Of a DNA stretch of 64,000 nucleotides, positions 51,231 to 61,209 are shown one piece after another. The translations under genes and the position numbers were made by a program. The notes under the pieces were generated by a model. That model worked only from the letters and a program-made list of their open reading frames with translations, searched no databases and was not told where the DNA came from. Every line of letters starts with the position of its first letter. Within the stretch, counting starts at the first letter, position 1. The DNA is from Lojkania enalia (lineage: Eukaryota > Ascomycota > Dothideomycetes > Pleosporales). Location: NCBI GenBank assembly GCA_010094045.1, contig ML986595.1, positions 310,001 through 374,000 on the forward strand, read 5' to 3'.

Positions 51231-52841
51231 GCTGAACTAGAGGCGAAACCTGCAGGAGTCGTTATGATTTCCAGGATATGTATGGGGCTGAAGGATGAAA
51301 TGCAGGGACGGAGCTAAGATAAAGTACCAAATATGGGATTTGGGGTATTTCCCCACCGTTTTGCTAGGCACGCTTATCGGCTGGCTGCTAGCTTTGAGGG
51401 AGAACGTTTCCGGGGTTCTGCCCAGAACGTGGGATTTACTGGCGTGCAGCAAACGCAACAGATAAGGTAAACCGGTCGCTCAGCTCTTAGAAACGGGCCA
51501 GAAAATGAAAAGTATTGCCTACATCTTATAGCTAAGCCAAGTTCGACCCAATACACGTATCAGCCGTCACATCGCCCAAAGGGATGGGTGAAAGTGGAGA
51601 TGGTCTCTATTCCCGCCTTCCCCCATGGATTTACCAAGGTTGGTGCATACTCTCTGTGGCAAGTTGCATGGAGTATGCCTGTTCCCGAGTCTGTGGTCTC
51701 TGGTATGTTCCACAATGCTTTTTTGTGGCGTCTTTCGTGTGCTTCTTGGCTCTCAGCTCTTCATTGAACATTTCTCAATTCCACGTCTGACACATAGTCG
51801 CAAGTCACACAAACCTATATCGACACCTCGCGCTTCCCCCGCGAATGCTGAAAGGCGCCTGCAGCCAAGCGGATGTGTGGCTCTTGGCTTGTTCTAGCCC
51901 TTGAATGGCTAACACCCAGCCTTGGAGCAACATCTGGACAAGAGCCGAGTTGAGGCTTATGTCGCTTGCTTCTCTGGATTAGAGGTGGGGTTTCCGGTAC
52001 CGACTGATTCCCGCGGGCTTGGTATCTGGAGTCGAGAGAAGAGCGTTGCTACTGGACAGGCTCACAATAGCGGTCTGTCCCACACTCCCAGTGCGTTTGG
52101 CGGGCCCCCCCCGTTTCCGCAGACCACGCCCCAGGCACATCAATAATAGACCAATGCTACTAGCTCCATAAGGAAGTTCGAAGACTTCGGGTTACCTTTG
52201 TGGACAGTGCGACTCGCGTCGTGCAAGCCAAGAAGGACGATGTTGACCATACAGTGCCGCATTGCGTCTGAACCTCACCTCGGCCCGAAAGGATATGCAT
52301 AGTCGGCTGCGTGAAGCCGCTCGAATCGATGGGCGCAGTCGGATCTCGAGCCACTCAATCGCAACCTATTCCAGGCTCCATGTATTAAAACCAAGGCCGA
52401 ATCACTAGGAAGTGTAGAGCAATAGTATCGCAACGGACGTAGATTGATGTCTTCGGAGCGATCTCAATCTTAGCTCATGAATCCGATGCTCACAGACCAT
52501 CCTATCCCCCTTTAGGACTAGACTCCACTGTAGAAAACCTCTTGAAACTCCTAGGTTAATTGGTAGCTACTAGTAAGCGCCTATACTGTTTTCGTTATAA
52601 TATGATTTTATAAAATAACTAAATAAAAATTTTTTTAAGAACAATAACTATAGAATAGTAACTCTAGCTACTGGTGTAGGACTATATATAAATGCTAGGA
52701 CAAAGATAACGTTAATTCCATTTGAACGTTCAAAGCACTCTATGCGCTAAATGAGTAAATTCTAAGAACCAAAGCGCCCCTATGACTAGATCCATTCCCT
52801 AAAACTTGTACAGGAGCAGCGGCGGTGATCCATCTCAGTGT
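51231..52841. other. Gene-poor stretch, AT-rich at 52.55-52.7 kb
   Basis: 1.6 kb holding the arrestin promoter on the left and the 3' end of the secreted-protein gene on the right. 52556-52700 is very AT-rich with stops in all frames, like the relic zone at 7-11 kb. No gene supported. Confidence 0.5.
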
Positions 52842-54306
52842 CTATGCACTACCGGTCGTCATGACACTTTGTTCGCCAACCGGTTTACCTGAGCCGTCGA
52901 GCCAAGGCTCACACTTCTCCATGTCGGCCTGCTCCTTTCCGTCGTTGCATGAAAAACTATATATCTGGCATATAAGATATGGAGCCATCCAACCTGTCAG
53001 GGGTTGTTAGCACAGTAGTCGAGCTTTCAATTTTTGGACAAGTTATACCATTATATGTGGCACCTGGCATTACTTGCTGCCTCCATGATACCGACGTAGA
53101 ATTAGTGTCTGTCTGTGAAAGGCCCGTAGATGATGATAGAGCCTCTGAGAATTCCTTATTGTACCCAATAGTTGTTGTGGCTGTCGGTCCTGCGTACATC
53201 CAACCCACAGTAACATCGACACTGAACCCTTCACTATTGGTGAAAGTTGTAGACTTCTCGCTAGAGACGCTTGAAGATGTAGTGATAGTAAAATCCATGG
53301 TCATATCACAGCCTAGGGTTCGGCACGGAAAATTTCTGCCATCCACTTGCTGTATTCCTGATTTGCTGTAACTGGGGCCCTTTTTCTCAGCCTTGCACTA
53401 CATCGGAGAAATCAGCTCAAATTATCTATTGTCAAGAAAAGGTTGGGATAGCGTACGTTCCAGACGGGCTTTGGTGCTTCCGGCTTCTTATGAAAGGGAT
53501 CGGGATTTTGCCCGCCACTGCCGCGCCGGACGAGTTTGGGCTCGGCCGTCCTATGCGCGTTTTGGTGCTCTACCTTGTCTTGTATGCCCAGGTCGTCTCG
53601 AGCATCCACGTTGATTACTCGAGGTTCGACCTTTGTAGCAAGCATTGAGCGCGCCACTCTGCTTGGTGGCGAGAGTAATTCGCGTTTTACTTTCTTTGAG
53701 GCAGTGCTTGGGATGGCACCTATATTTGCACATTCGTCCCCACAGCAAGCTCCAGCAGCCACACCTGCAGAACAGAGGAGTATAGTCAGCTATCTATCCA
53801 GAGTACTCCATGTACAGAAGGTGCTTACCACGAGAGCCAACAGTGACCATGTAGCAGCCTCCGTGATTAACTGAAAGAACAATTGTTCCAGGAATCTTCG
53901 GGTTAATGCTACCTTTATCTGTGTTGAAGGGCTCGAAGAGCATTATGCGACACCCTTCAGCTGGCTCCTCGATTTTCTAGTGGCAATATGTTAGCGATGG
54001 GTACCCAAAGCCTTCTAATGGGGAGAATATCGCACGGTAGAGGGAAATGATGTTGCTTACCCAATATACATCGTAACCGGGGCCGGTTTGGGATGGAGCC
54101 TTTGGCATTTTGAAGTCTTTCGCCCAAGTGGCGTTCGACCATGCCGTGACTTCAATAGCCTTGTCTTCTTCACAGGAGTCGCAGAGTGCCTCTTCGCCAT
54201 TACCGATGACGCATGGAATTGCTTTGGAATTCCCTGCAAAGGCAGTGGGCGCGATTGACAATAAGCTGGTGGCGACAGTTAACAGAGGAATAGTGGTGCC
54301 GCGCAT
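52842..54306 (-). CDS. Secreted protein with an aerolysin-like Ser/Thr-rich beta section
   Basis: Five exons (54306-54061, 53976-53829, 53764-53457, 53397-53049, 52993-52842) give 400 residues, all joined in phase with good splice signals (introns 84, 64, 59 and 55 nt; the last has GCTAAC and GACAG). A signal peptide (MRGTTIPLLTVATSLL, ending about TAFA) is followed by a Cys-containing N-terminal domain to about residue 145 (CDSCEED, GACCGDEC), a polar linker, and a section at about 265-345 with long alternating Ser/Thr runs (TITTSSSVSSEKSTTF, SSSTGLSQTDTNSTSVSW). That pattern is typical of the membrane-inserting hairpin of aerolysin/ETX-MTX2 pore-forming proteins. This is a resemblance by eye, not a proven family match. 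A pore-forming, defensive or effector role is inference. The gene appears intact. Confidence 0.65.
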
Positions 54307-55229
54307 GCTGACGATAGTACCAATACAAGCGTTGAGTGGCGGTGATAAAGAGAAGAGTAACAAGGGATAGAAGTGGAAATATGAAATAGTGGCCAAACTC
54401 AGATATGGGGCAATAGAACAGAAGTGATGAAAATCTTGAAGATGGTGATGTAGAAGAGGGATCCGGAACAGCGAATATGGCTGCTTTCTACTCCTGCTCG
54501 ACATGTAGACACGTTGTAAATATAAAGGCTACTTGCTATAATTTCTCACAAAGTGGCGCAGAACAAGTGCAGTTGCTTAAATTTCGTGATGTTGCTATCC
54601 AGGATATCTAAAGTAGCTCCACTATGCACGTGCTTGGGCGAATTGGGGGGGCTATGCAACTCCATGATTATTTTTCACGATCCTAGGATTCTTAAGTCGA
54701 GCCAAATATGTGGCGCGAGCTATGGCACTAGGTAGAAGGATTCGCGTGGGTTACAAGGACCGCAGATGACCGTTCTCATCCTAGCATTAAGCGCGATAGG
54801 ACGTAACTGCCCACTCCGGCTGCGGTTCGCCAAGTCCCATAGGTAGTGGCCATCATTAGATTCGGCCTTGCGAGGTGATATTAGTGTACAGAGAAAGTTG
54901 AGTCTCCAGTTGGAATGTGTACAGATTTGTGGCTCCACGTTTGATTTAAGAGGTAGGCGATGGTATTCTGTCCTGAAGAGCATTGTTCAATCCTAAATTT
55001 AGACCTTGAATAGACATAGAAACGTCAAGTCCAACATATGTTCTAGAATATTTAAGATGAGCAATGTTCAGCGTCTTTCTATCACATCACAACGGCTCTT
55101 CACTCCTGCGTTCTCTCTAATCAACACAACATCCAACTTCTATATCTAGCTAGCACTTTACTACCACTCGCAATCTACACTTTTCTTACGTCGCTTCATT
55201 ATCTATCCTGAGACCTCCTATATTTCACG
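54307..55229. promoter_or_regulatory. Divergent promoter of two secreted-protein genes
   Basis: 923 bp between divergent start codons. A TATTTAAG box at 55049-55056 precedes a C/T-rich leader of the right-hand gene. An AT-rich TATATTTA element on the minus strand near 54519-54526 could serve the left-hand gene. Confidence 0.5.
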
Positions 55230-55823
55230 ATGAAGTTCCTCTCCTCTACCACGCTCGGATTAGCCAGTTTTGCTAGCCTTGCTGCCGCCGCTCCTCTTGT
55301 CGAGGCCGAGCCTGGTGTATCTCCAGCTCCAGCTCCGTTGCAAAAACGCTTCGACTCCTGGCACTACTGCAACGACGACAAATGGAAGGGGTTTGGAGAG
55401 CGCGCCTTTCTTGCCGGCCTACGACTTATGGGACGTGTTGACGATGACCGCTTCGATGAGGACGCAAGAGACCAAATTCCCGATCAGTACCTTGGTGAGC
55501 CCGGGTGGTGCACCAACCTGTGGTGCGGTGGTGAAGGCTCAACCTCAGTAGTCTTCTATCTCTGTGTTAAGCCTGAAACTGAACAGAAATTATACGGTTC
55601 AAAGGATCTCGCGCAGAAGTTTCATGATGGCTTCCATGACTGCTTCGGCAAACGAGAACCCAGAGACGAAAAAGATGAGGCAGTCGCCTTTCATGTGTGG
55701 GATGATGGATATTCACTCCATGTCGAGGGCCGTTCTGAAGGCACGAAATGTCCAGAACACATGCAGAAGAAGGCCTTTCCATTCCCTGACTCGCTAAACC
55801 ACGCGCCGTATGTGGAAGAGTAG
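55230..55823 (+). CDS. Secreted Cys-containing protein with a Kex2-type propeptide
   Basis: Single exon, 197 residues. Signal peptide MKFLSSTTLGLASFASLAAAA, a short pro-segment rich in Ala/Pro, then a dibasic LQKR site at residues 37-40 before FDSWHYCNDD. The mature part would be about 157 residues with six Cys (HYC, CTNLWC, FYLC, HDCFG, TKCPE), possibly three disulfides. Rich in Asp, Glu, Trp and Phe. No known domain. Small, secreted, processed and Cys-paired is the usual profile of a fungal effector-like or antimicrobial protein, but function is unknown. Confidence 0.75.
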   Translation: MKFLSSTTLGLASFASLAAAAPLVEAEPGVSPAPAPLQKRFDSWHYCNDDKWKGFGERAFLAGLRLMGRVDDDRFDEDARDQIPDQYLGEPGWCTNLWCGGEGSTSVVFYLCVKPETEQKLYGSKDLAQKFHDGFHDCFGKREPRDEKDEAVAFHVWDDGYSLHVEGRSEGTKCPEHMQKKAFPFPDSLNHAPYVEE

Positions 55824-56343
55824 TTGGAGGCCATGAATTGTGAAGGCATGTGCGCCTGTTGCGTGTGGAATCTTTGAGATATTGGCATTGGCGTTATTTG
55901 GTATGTTTTGATTGGGTATTCCTAGTCTCGCGCTGGCACGATATGGTGTATATCGAATGTAGCAAACTTGGAAATATACTATAGTGTTATCAAAAGATTT
56001 CTCCCATTATCTGCTGTCCCTAGGGTGCATAAATGAACCCGTCTTGGCCATTAATCATCTTTGCCCTTAACTGATTTTCTTCCTATTCAATGTACTCTTG
56101 GCGTTTTTATGCTGCATTGCAGTTTCGAATACATGCAGCGCTCTTCAACTCTCAGTTGTAGTGTAGCACACGGTTCTACCAAGCACTCACAGATAAGTTT
56201 AGCTCACAGATTCACGGATTATTGCTGGTGCTTCTTAGCTTATGAAACCTGTGCATATATCTTCAGAGCAATTCTATCCATAGCTTATCGCGCGAAAGGA
56301 GTGTAAAACACGCTAGGAGTTTCCAACCAAAGAATAGCATTGT

Positions 56344-56697
56344 CTATATTGATTGAAGCACATTAGTGAGCTGCTGCTGGCTAGTTTCCTTTTCAATATA
56401 CACTTCAATATCTGTAAGCATACCACTACCATCAAGAAGTCTCACGTATCCTGTAAAGCTAATTGTCGCCAATAGATTGGAACTGAAGATTCACTCCCAA
56501 TCAGACCTACCACTACGCCAAACGACGTTCGGTAACTTTGATCTTGAGGCCACATTGGAATACTCAAAAAGCAGTCGACCTACGCCACGGTATCTAAGCT
56601 ATGATGGTCTTTGTAGTGAATGATGCCATTGGGCTTTGCAGCGTTCGCGTTCGTCCTTGGATTGTTGGGGCGCCGACTGGATCCTATTCGCAGGCAT
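56344..56697 (-). pseudogene. Decayed small protein-coding frame, two internal stops
   Basis: One minus-strand frame reads 118 codons from ATG 56697 to TAG 56344, interrupted by TAG and TGA. The pieces between the stops look protein-like (LRYRGVGRLLFEYSNVASR; FTGYVRLLDGSGMLTDIEVY, then IEKETSQQQLTNVLQSI). No family recognised. The stops could come from RIP-like changes or mark unrecognised introns. Confidence 0.35.
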
Positions 56698-57484
56698 GGG
56701 TTTGATCCTCTTTGCAATATCGTGTTATTTATGGCATTGAATCTGCCTCATCTTCACTTGAACTAGCTAAACATGAATTATATCAAGCCTCGGGCGTTTG
56801 CTGAGAGCTCGGTTAAAGAAATTGGGTCCCGCTAATATTACGCGCGAGAAGACTGCGCACAGAGCGCAACTAGTCGTGTGATCAGGGCTTAATGTCATTT
56901 GAATTCTAAAAACTCTCCGATACTTGCTTGGCAATCCTCATCCTGGGCGTAAGTTCAGCCTCATCAGTTCAATTTTACGTGCCATTCCTCCAAACTGGAC
57001 AAGGGGCTGTGGCGAGGTAGAGTGAACAGTAAACTTAGAAGGTCTATAATGCGAAAATCTGGTCTTGGAGCAAAGCCTTGAACATCGCGAACTGACACAG
57101 CCCTCGAGGGAAGACGCTTTGATCTGGTGTCAGCGTTCTGAGGTGAGGCTAGACCACGATAACAATTGGTATTGTCGCTACAACCATCTTTGTAGTGGGG
57201 TTGTTTTGGAGAAGGAATGACTTGTTCTTAATCTACCGTCCGAGCTCTTTGAGCTATACTTACAGTGTGGAACATAGCATCTGGCTAGTACTGTGCCACT
57301 GTTCCACCGTTCCACTGTCCCTTTCAAGCAGCAGGAACCGCTCTGCCACCACAAGCTCATGATCGTCAACGTGGAATTTAGATATCAATTGGGGCGATGT
57401 TGGACAAGGTTGGACGCAAGATAGAGATAAGTGTCAACATGTACGAGAAGTGTCCTCAATGATGGGCGTTGAGCCCAAAGCCAG

Positions 57485-57490
57485 TATAAA
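57485..57490 (+). promoter_or_regulatory. TATA box of the Kex2-repeat gene
   Basis: TATAAA followed by AGAGC, 134 bp upstream of the start codon at 57619, a normal distance for a fungal TATA-driven, inducible gene. Confidence 0.6.
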
Positions 57491-57618
57491 AGAGCTCCAA
57501 ACAACCGCTCTCTCATCCAGTATCATTATCCAAGCAGCTTCATTTTCTGTTCATTACTACACTACGATTTATAGCATTCCGTCTTCATTATCTCGCAAAC
57601 GCTCGTAGCTAATTCAGC

Positions 57619-58817
57619 ATGCGTTACCCTCTCGTCAAACTCCTCGGGCTCGCTACTTTGGGCAGTCAATTAGGAGTTCACGCTCGAGCACTTTCGGGCC
57701 AATCCAACCACGTCGAGGACATTGCAATCAACAAGAGAGCTCCAGTTGATTTCAACCACATCGATGACAACCCACTCGACAAAAGAACTCCAGTCGATTT
57801 TAACCATATCGATGACAATCCGCTCGACAAAAGAGTTGCAGCTGGGGGTGCTCCACCTCCACCCCCAAAACCAGTTCCCGTACCCAACAAGCCAACGACC
57901 CCGGGAAAGCCAGCATCTAACAGGAGGCCCCTTGCCGCTAAGCTAGCGAGGTTCAGGGAAATATTTGAAGTTTTGTCAGCAAGTGATCGTTCGGATATCG
58001 TTAAAATTACGAAATGCCGGGCCAAGCGTGAAGTGCACTTGGAAGATGGATTGAGAGAGACATTAGATAAGCGAGCAGGCGAGGATTTAACGCTGGACTG
58101 GGATAAATGGGAAGAAAGTATGGAAACTCCCAATTATCTTCGTGTCGAGAATATATCTCTAACATTATGCTAGTCTTTGAGGCAGTCGATGAAGAACTAG
58201 CCCGGACTTATACAGGAACGTTCAAACTGTACGTTTTTGGTGGCATTTCAGGCCTCTCCCTAGGCGCACGTGGGCCAGGCGGTAAAACAGGCGATGCCGA
58301 CTACGTCATGGAGCGACCGCCAGATAGTGATCCGAAACCGGAACACGTAGACGCTCTTAAAAAAGCCATCGAGAAAGTTGCAAATCGATACAAGGGTAAA
58401 GTTGATCCCAAATTCATGAACGACGATGTCGCCGAGTCTATCGAAGGGTCGGGATTCCAGTATATTGCCCAAAACAGCCACGCGGAGGCATTTAGTGGGT
58501 TGAGGATGACAATAATGCATGCTCCATGGGGGATGCAGCTTGTAATGAAAATGACCAAAATTTCTGATATGAGGAAGTGGGATAGCGAGTATAAGGAGAA
58601 GGATCTCCAGGACGCTAAAGCATTTCTAAAGGAAACCAGGACGGTGTTAGGGGGAGCAAAAATTAACAGGGAGCAGTTGATACACTGGGGTAAGGAGAGA
58701 CAGTTGTTTGAAGAGGATACGAAAGAAGTAGTTGCGGGTTCTATTAAACTCATTGACCCGGATTTAATTGAATTTGAGCAGGACGTTAAGGATTGGATAG
58801 CTGATCAAGGCTGTTAG
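57619..58817 (+). CDS. Kex2-repeat preproprotein fused to a nucleotidyltransferase-like domain
   Basis: Two exons (57619-58117, 58174-58817; 56-nt intron with CTAAC branch) give 380 residues. A signal peptide ends at HARA (residue 24). Directly after it come three 16-residue units, 25-40, 41-56 and 57-72, each ending in Lys-Arg (NHVEDIAINKR, then two copies of PVDFNHIDDNPLDKR). A Pro-rich linker (73-100) follows, then further dibasic sites at RR 102-103, KR 136-137 and KR 151-152. From about 160 to the end is a globular domain with LYVFGGISGLSLGARG and TGDADYVM. The GG...G.R...TxDxD pattern matches the nucleotidyltransferase fold, with Asp207 and Asp209 as candidate metal ligands. Kex2 in the Golgi could release two near-identical acidic 14-mers and the C-terminal domain. 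Pathway and function are unknown. Confidence 0.75.
57691..57834 (+). repeat. Three 48-bp units encoding Kex2-flanked peptides
   Basis: Units at 57691-57738, 57739-57786 and 57787-57834. Units 2 and 3 differ at six codons; five changes are synonymous third-position changes and one swaps Ala for Thr at the first residue. Unit 1 is diverged but keeps length, the NH-acidic-D core and the terminal KR. Confidence 0.9.
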
Positions 58818-59487
58818 ATGTGTTTAATCACACTCTCACCGTTCGGGCAATGGGTCCAGCTCTTTAGATAGTTTCCAATTGGGAGGTGTAGTAGTAGTGC
58901 GCCTGCACCTGGCCGCCTGTTGCCTTTAGATACAGGGGTTTGGTTCAGTTCGAATGTCAATGAGAAAATTTTGCACACACATTCTTTTTTTAACAGTGTA
59001 TGTTTTGTTTCCTCTCACTCTATTTTCTTGCTCCTCATAGCACAACCTAGCTAAAACTTGACTAACACGGGGATGGCACAACTTGCAGACACCCCAACGT
59101 CAACCGCTCTACACATGCACCGGTCTTTTAGGCCACCTTGCCCAAGAAACTCAAAGGCGAGGACTAGATCGAGAATGGCACGATTCAAGCTATCATGTGA
59201 GCTCTGGCTGCGCCTAATATCAATCGTAGGGGGATCCCGGATCAAGGTGGTATGAAATGGAAATTTTGAACGTAACGTGGAGCCGGGAGATGCATGTATT
59301 TGTTGCTTACGCAAAATATTCGAGACCTCAGTATACAATAAATGCACCAAATTGGTAGGAGAGAAGGTAACAATGCTGCGTCCTCCAATGAGTCTCCTGT
59401 TTGTGAATACCAGGCTCTGCATTTTTGTTTTAGCACTACTTTTATACTTGTTTGGACAGTTCTATCTAGTAGGGTTTCCCTCGTTGA
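58818..59487. other. Convergent intergenic stretch
   Basis: 670 bp between convergent genes, AT-rich, holding both 3' ends. No gene supported. Confidence 0.55.
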
Positions 59488-61209
59488 TCAGACCGACCTC
59501 AAAATCGTTGCATCAGGCCATTCCGCCAGGCAGTCCGGGAACGGAACTGCCTCGACAACTTTGTTACCATCCACTTCAGTCATCTCGCGTCTATAATAGT
59601 AATGTGGATAGTAATGTCGATTGCTATCGCTTCGAGCCTGCTCCCATCGCGATATGGGAGAGATAGCAAGTAGCTTGACATGTGACCCTCTAAGCTCAAG
59701 GTATCTGAGCACTAGTGTTGCAAAGCGGTGTGCCATTCGCCCAGCCTTCTCAGCCCAGCTTGGTTCCTGTCTATGGGCCTTCTCAACATTCCAGAAGCCA
59801 GGTGCGTACAATAAGCGGAGAACACGAACGCTTGGGGCTGTTACAACAGAATCGAGCGTTACGAGGAGTGGGGTGTCCAGTGAGCACGGAAGTTTGCAGT
59901 CTGCAACCTTGCCGAGATAAGTTACTGAGGGCAAATATGCAAATTGTTGCACGTGTGGGCATTGTGCTAGGATAAACGCAATCATCTGAGGCCACTTGGT
60001 GATCCCATCGCACATCGAGGTAGATGAGATCAGTACCCTCTTCAAGCTGTCTCGGTGCGGGCCCAGGCTCTCTTTCCAGTCAATAAAACCGCACTGCAAG
60101 AAGGCGAGTTCTAGTTCTTCCAGGCCCGCGAACGAGCATAATAGGGCATTTACCCCTTGAACAATATTCCTATTGCTGCGTGATATCTCGTTGTTTCTGG
60201 CCCGAACGGTCAGGACCTTGAGTTGAGTCCCTAACTGACGGATAGAGGCCGCGAGCGCACAAAAGAAAGGGCCCATCCTGTCGCAATATCTGAGTTCTAG
60301 TGAATGAAGTGCACTAACATCAATGATTTCGAAAAGCTCGCTTCCTTGATTGCAAAAATCTATGTCGCAAAGTAGAAGGCGTCTTAATTTCTTAGGTATG
60401 TATGCCGTTTTCGCAGTGTGGCTAAAGAAGGTAGTGATAGGAATTCGGTCGATCTGGGTGAGTCGCCATCCGCAGATCTCCAGATCTTCGAGCAGGGAAG
60501 CAGAGTCTATAAGAAGGCGAGTGCATGCCATTTCAAGTTCCTCGCTAACTCCCTCATGGTCATCTTTACTGGCTCGGTCTCGAACATATATTCTGAGAGA
60601 CCTAATTGCAGGTAGAGCTGGTGTGAGCAAGCGAATTTGATTAATGATCCAGGACACTCGATTTTGAGCGGACGTGTCGGAAAAATCCAACCGCGCACTG
60701 AAACTCCGAAGGCTGGATTGGCGCCTTAGCAGACATAGAAGTTGCATCGGATTGATGGGAGCCTCTTTGGCGCTCCTGAATTCAAGCAGTTGGTTTTCGC
60801 GCAGTAGATGCATGAAGCTTGAGAAATGGGAATCGTAGTCTGGTCCAAGGTGTCTCCCGCCTATGTTCAATTTGCGAATATCATGCAAGCAGTCATGCTT
60901 CTCGTTAACAAGGCTCTCAATATCTTTCGCGAAAGTGCCTCGTAGGCCACTGGTAAAGTCCCTCCACATTCGGGGCTTCATCAACCGATTCCATTCCTAA
61001 GAATACAGTTAGTGGATAGGAGCGCAAGTAACGAATCTGTCGTAGAGCGCTTCAGAGTACGCACGCACCTGGCTAACAAGGCGCGCATTGCCTTGGTCAA
61101 TCTTGGACCGAACAAAATCGAAAACCTCTAGCTTGAGGTCGATTGACAGAAGTAGAAAGGGTGATGAATATGCATGAGCGAGCTCCTTTTGTTGAGTCAT
61201 TATCTCCAT
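59488..61209 (-). CDS. F-box-like / leucine-rich hypothetical protein
   Basis: Two exons (61209-61069, 60996-59488; 72-nt intron) give 549 residues. The N-terminus LLLSIDLKLEVFDFVRSKI joined across the intron to SQEWNRLMKPRMWRDFTSG resembles a degenerate F-box followed by the usual RL..P..W..F segment of fungal F-box proteins. The rest has scattered leucine-rich stretches (LRRLLLCDIDF, LHSLELRYCDRMG, LEELELAFLQCGF, VRVLRLLYAPGF). These fit a substrate adaptor for an SCF ubiquitin ligase, but the F-box match is weak. The first in-frame ATG is at 61209; the frame is open 5' of it without another ATG, so an upstream exon is possible. Confidence 0.6.

Larger units (their letters stand above)
55824..57618. 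other. Gene-sparse spacer between two secreted-protein genes
   Basis: 1.8 kb, AT-rich overall, holding a decayed coding-like frame on the minus strand (56344-56697) and the promoter of the gene at 57619. No intact gene seen. Confidence 0.5.

Noticed and set aside
52957..52993. 37-nt intron or early stop at the end of the secreted aerolysin-like gene
   Set aside because: A 55-nt intron 53048-52994 with a GCTAAC branch site gives a longer open end without that short intron.
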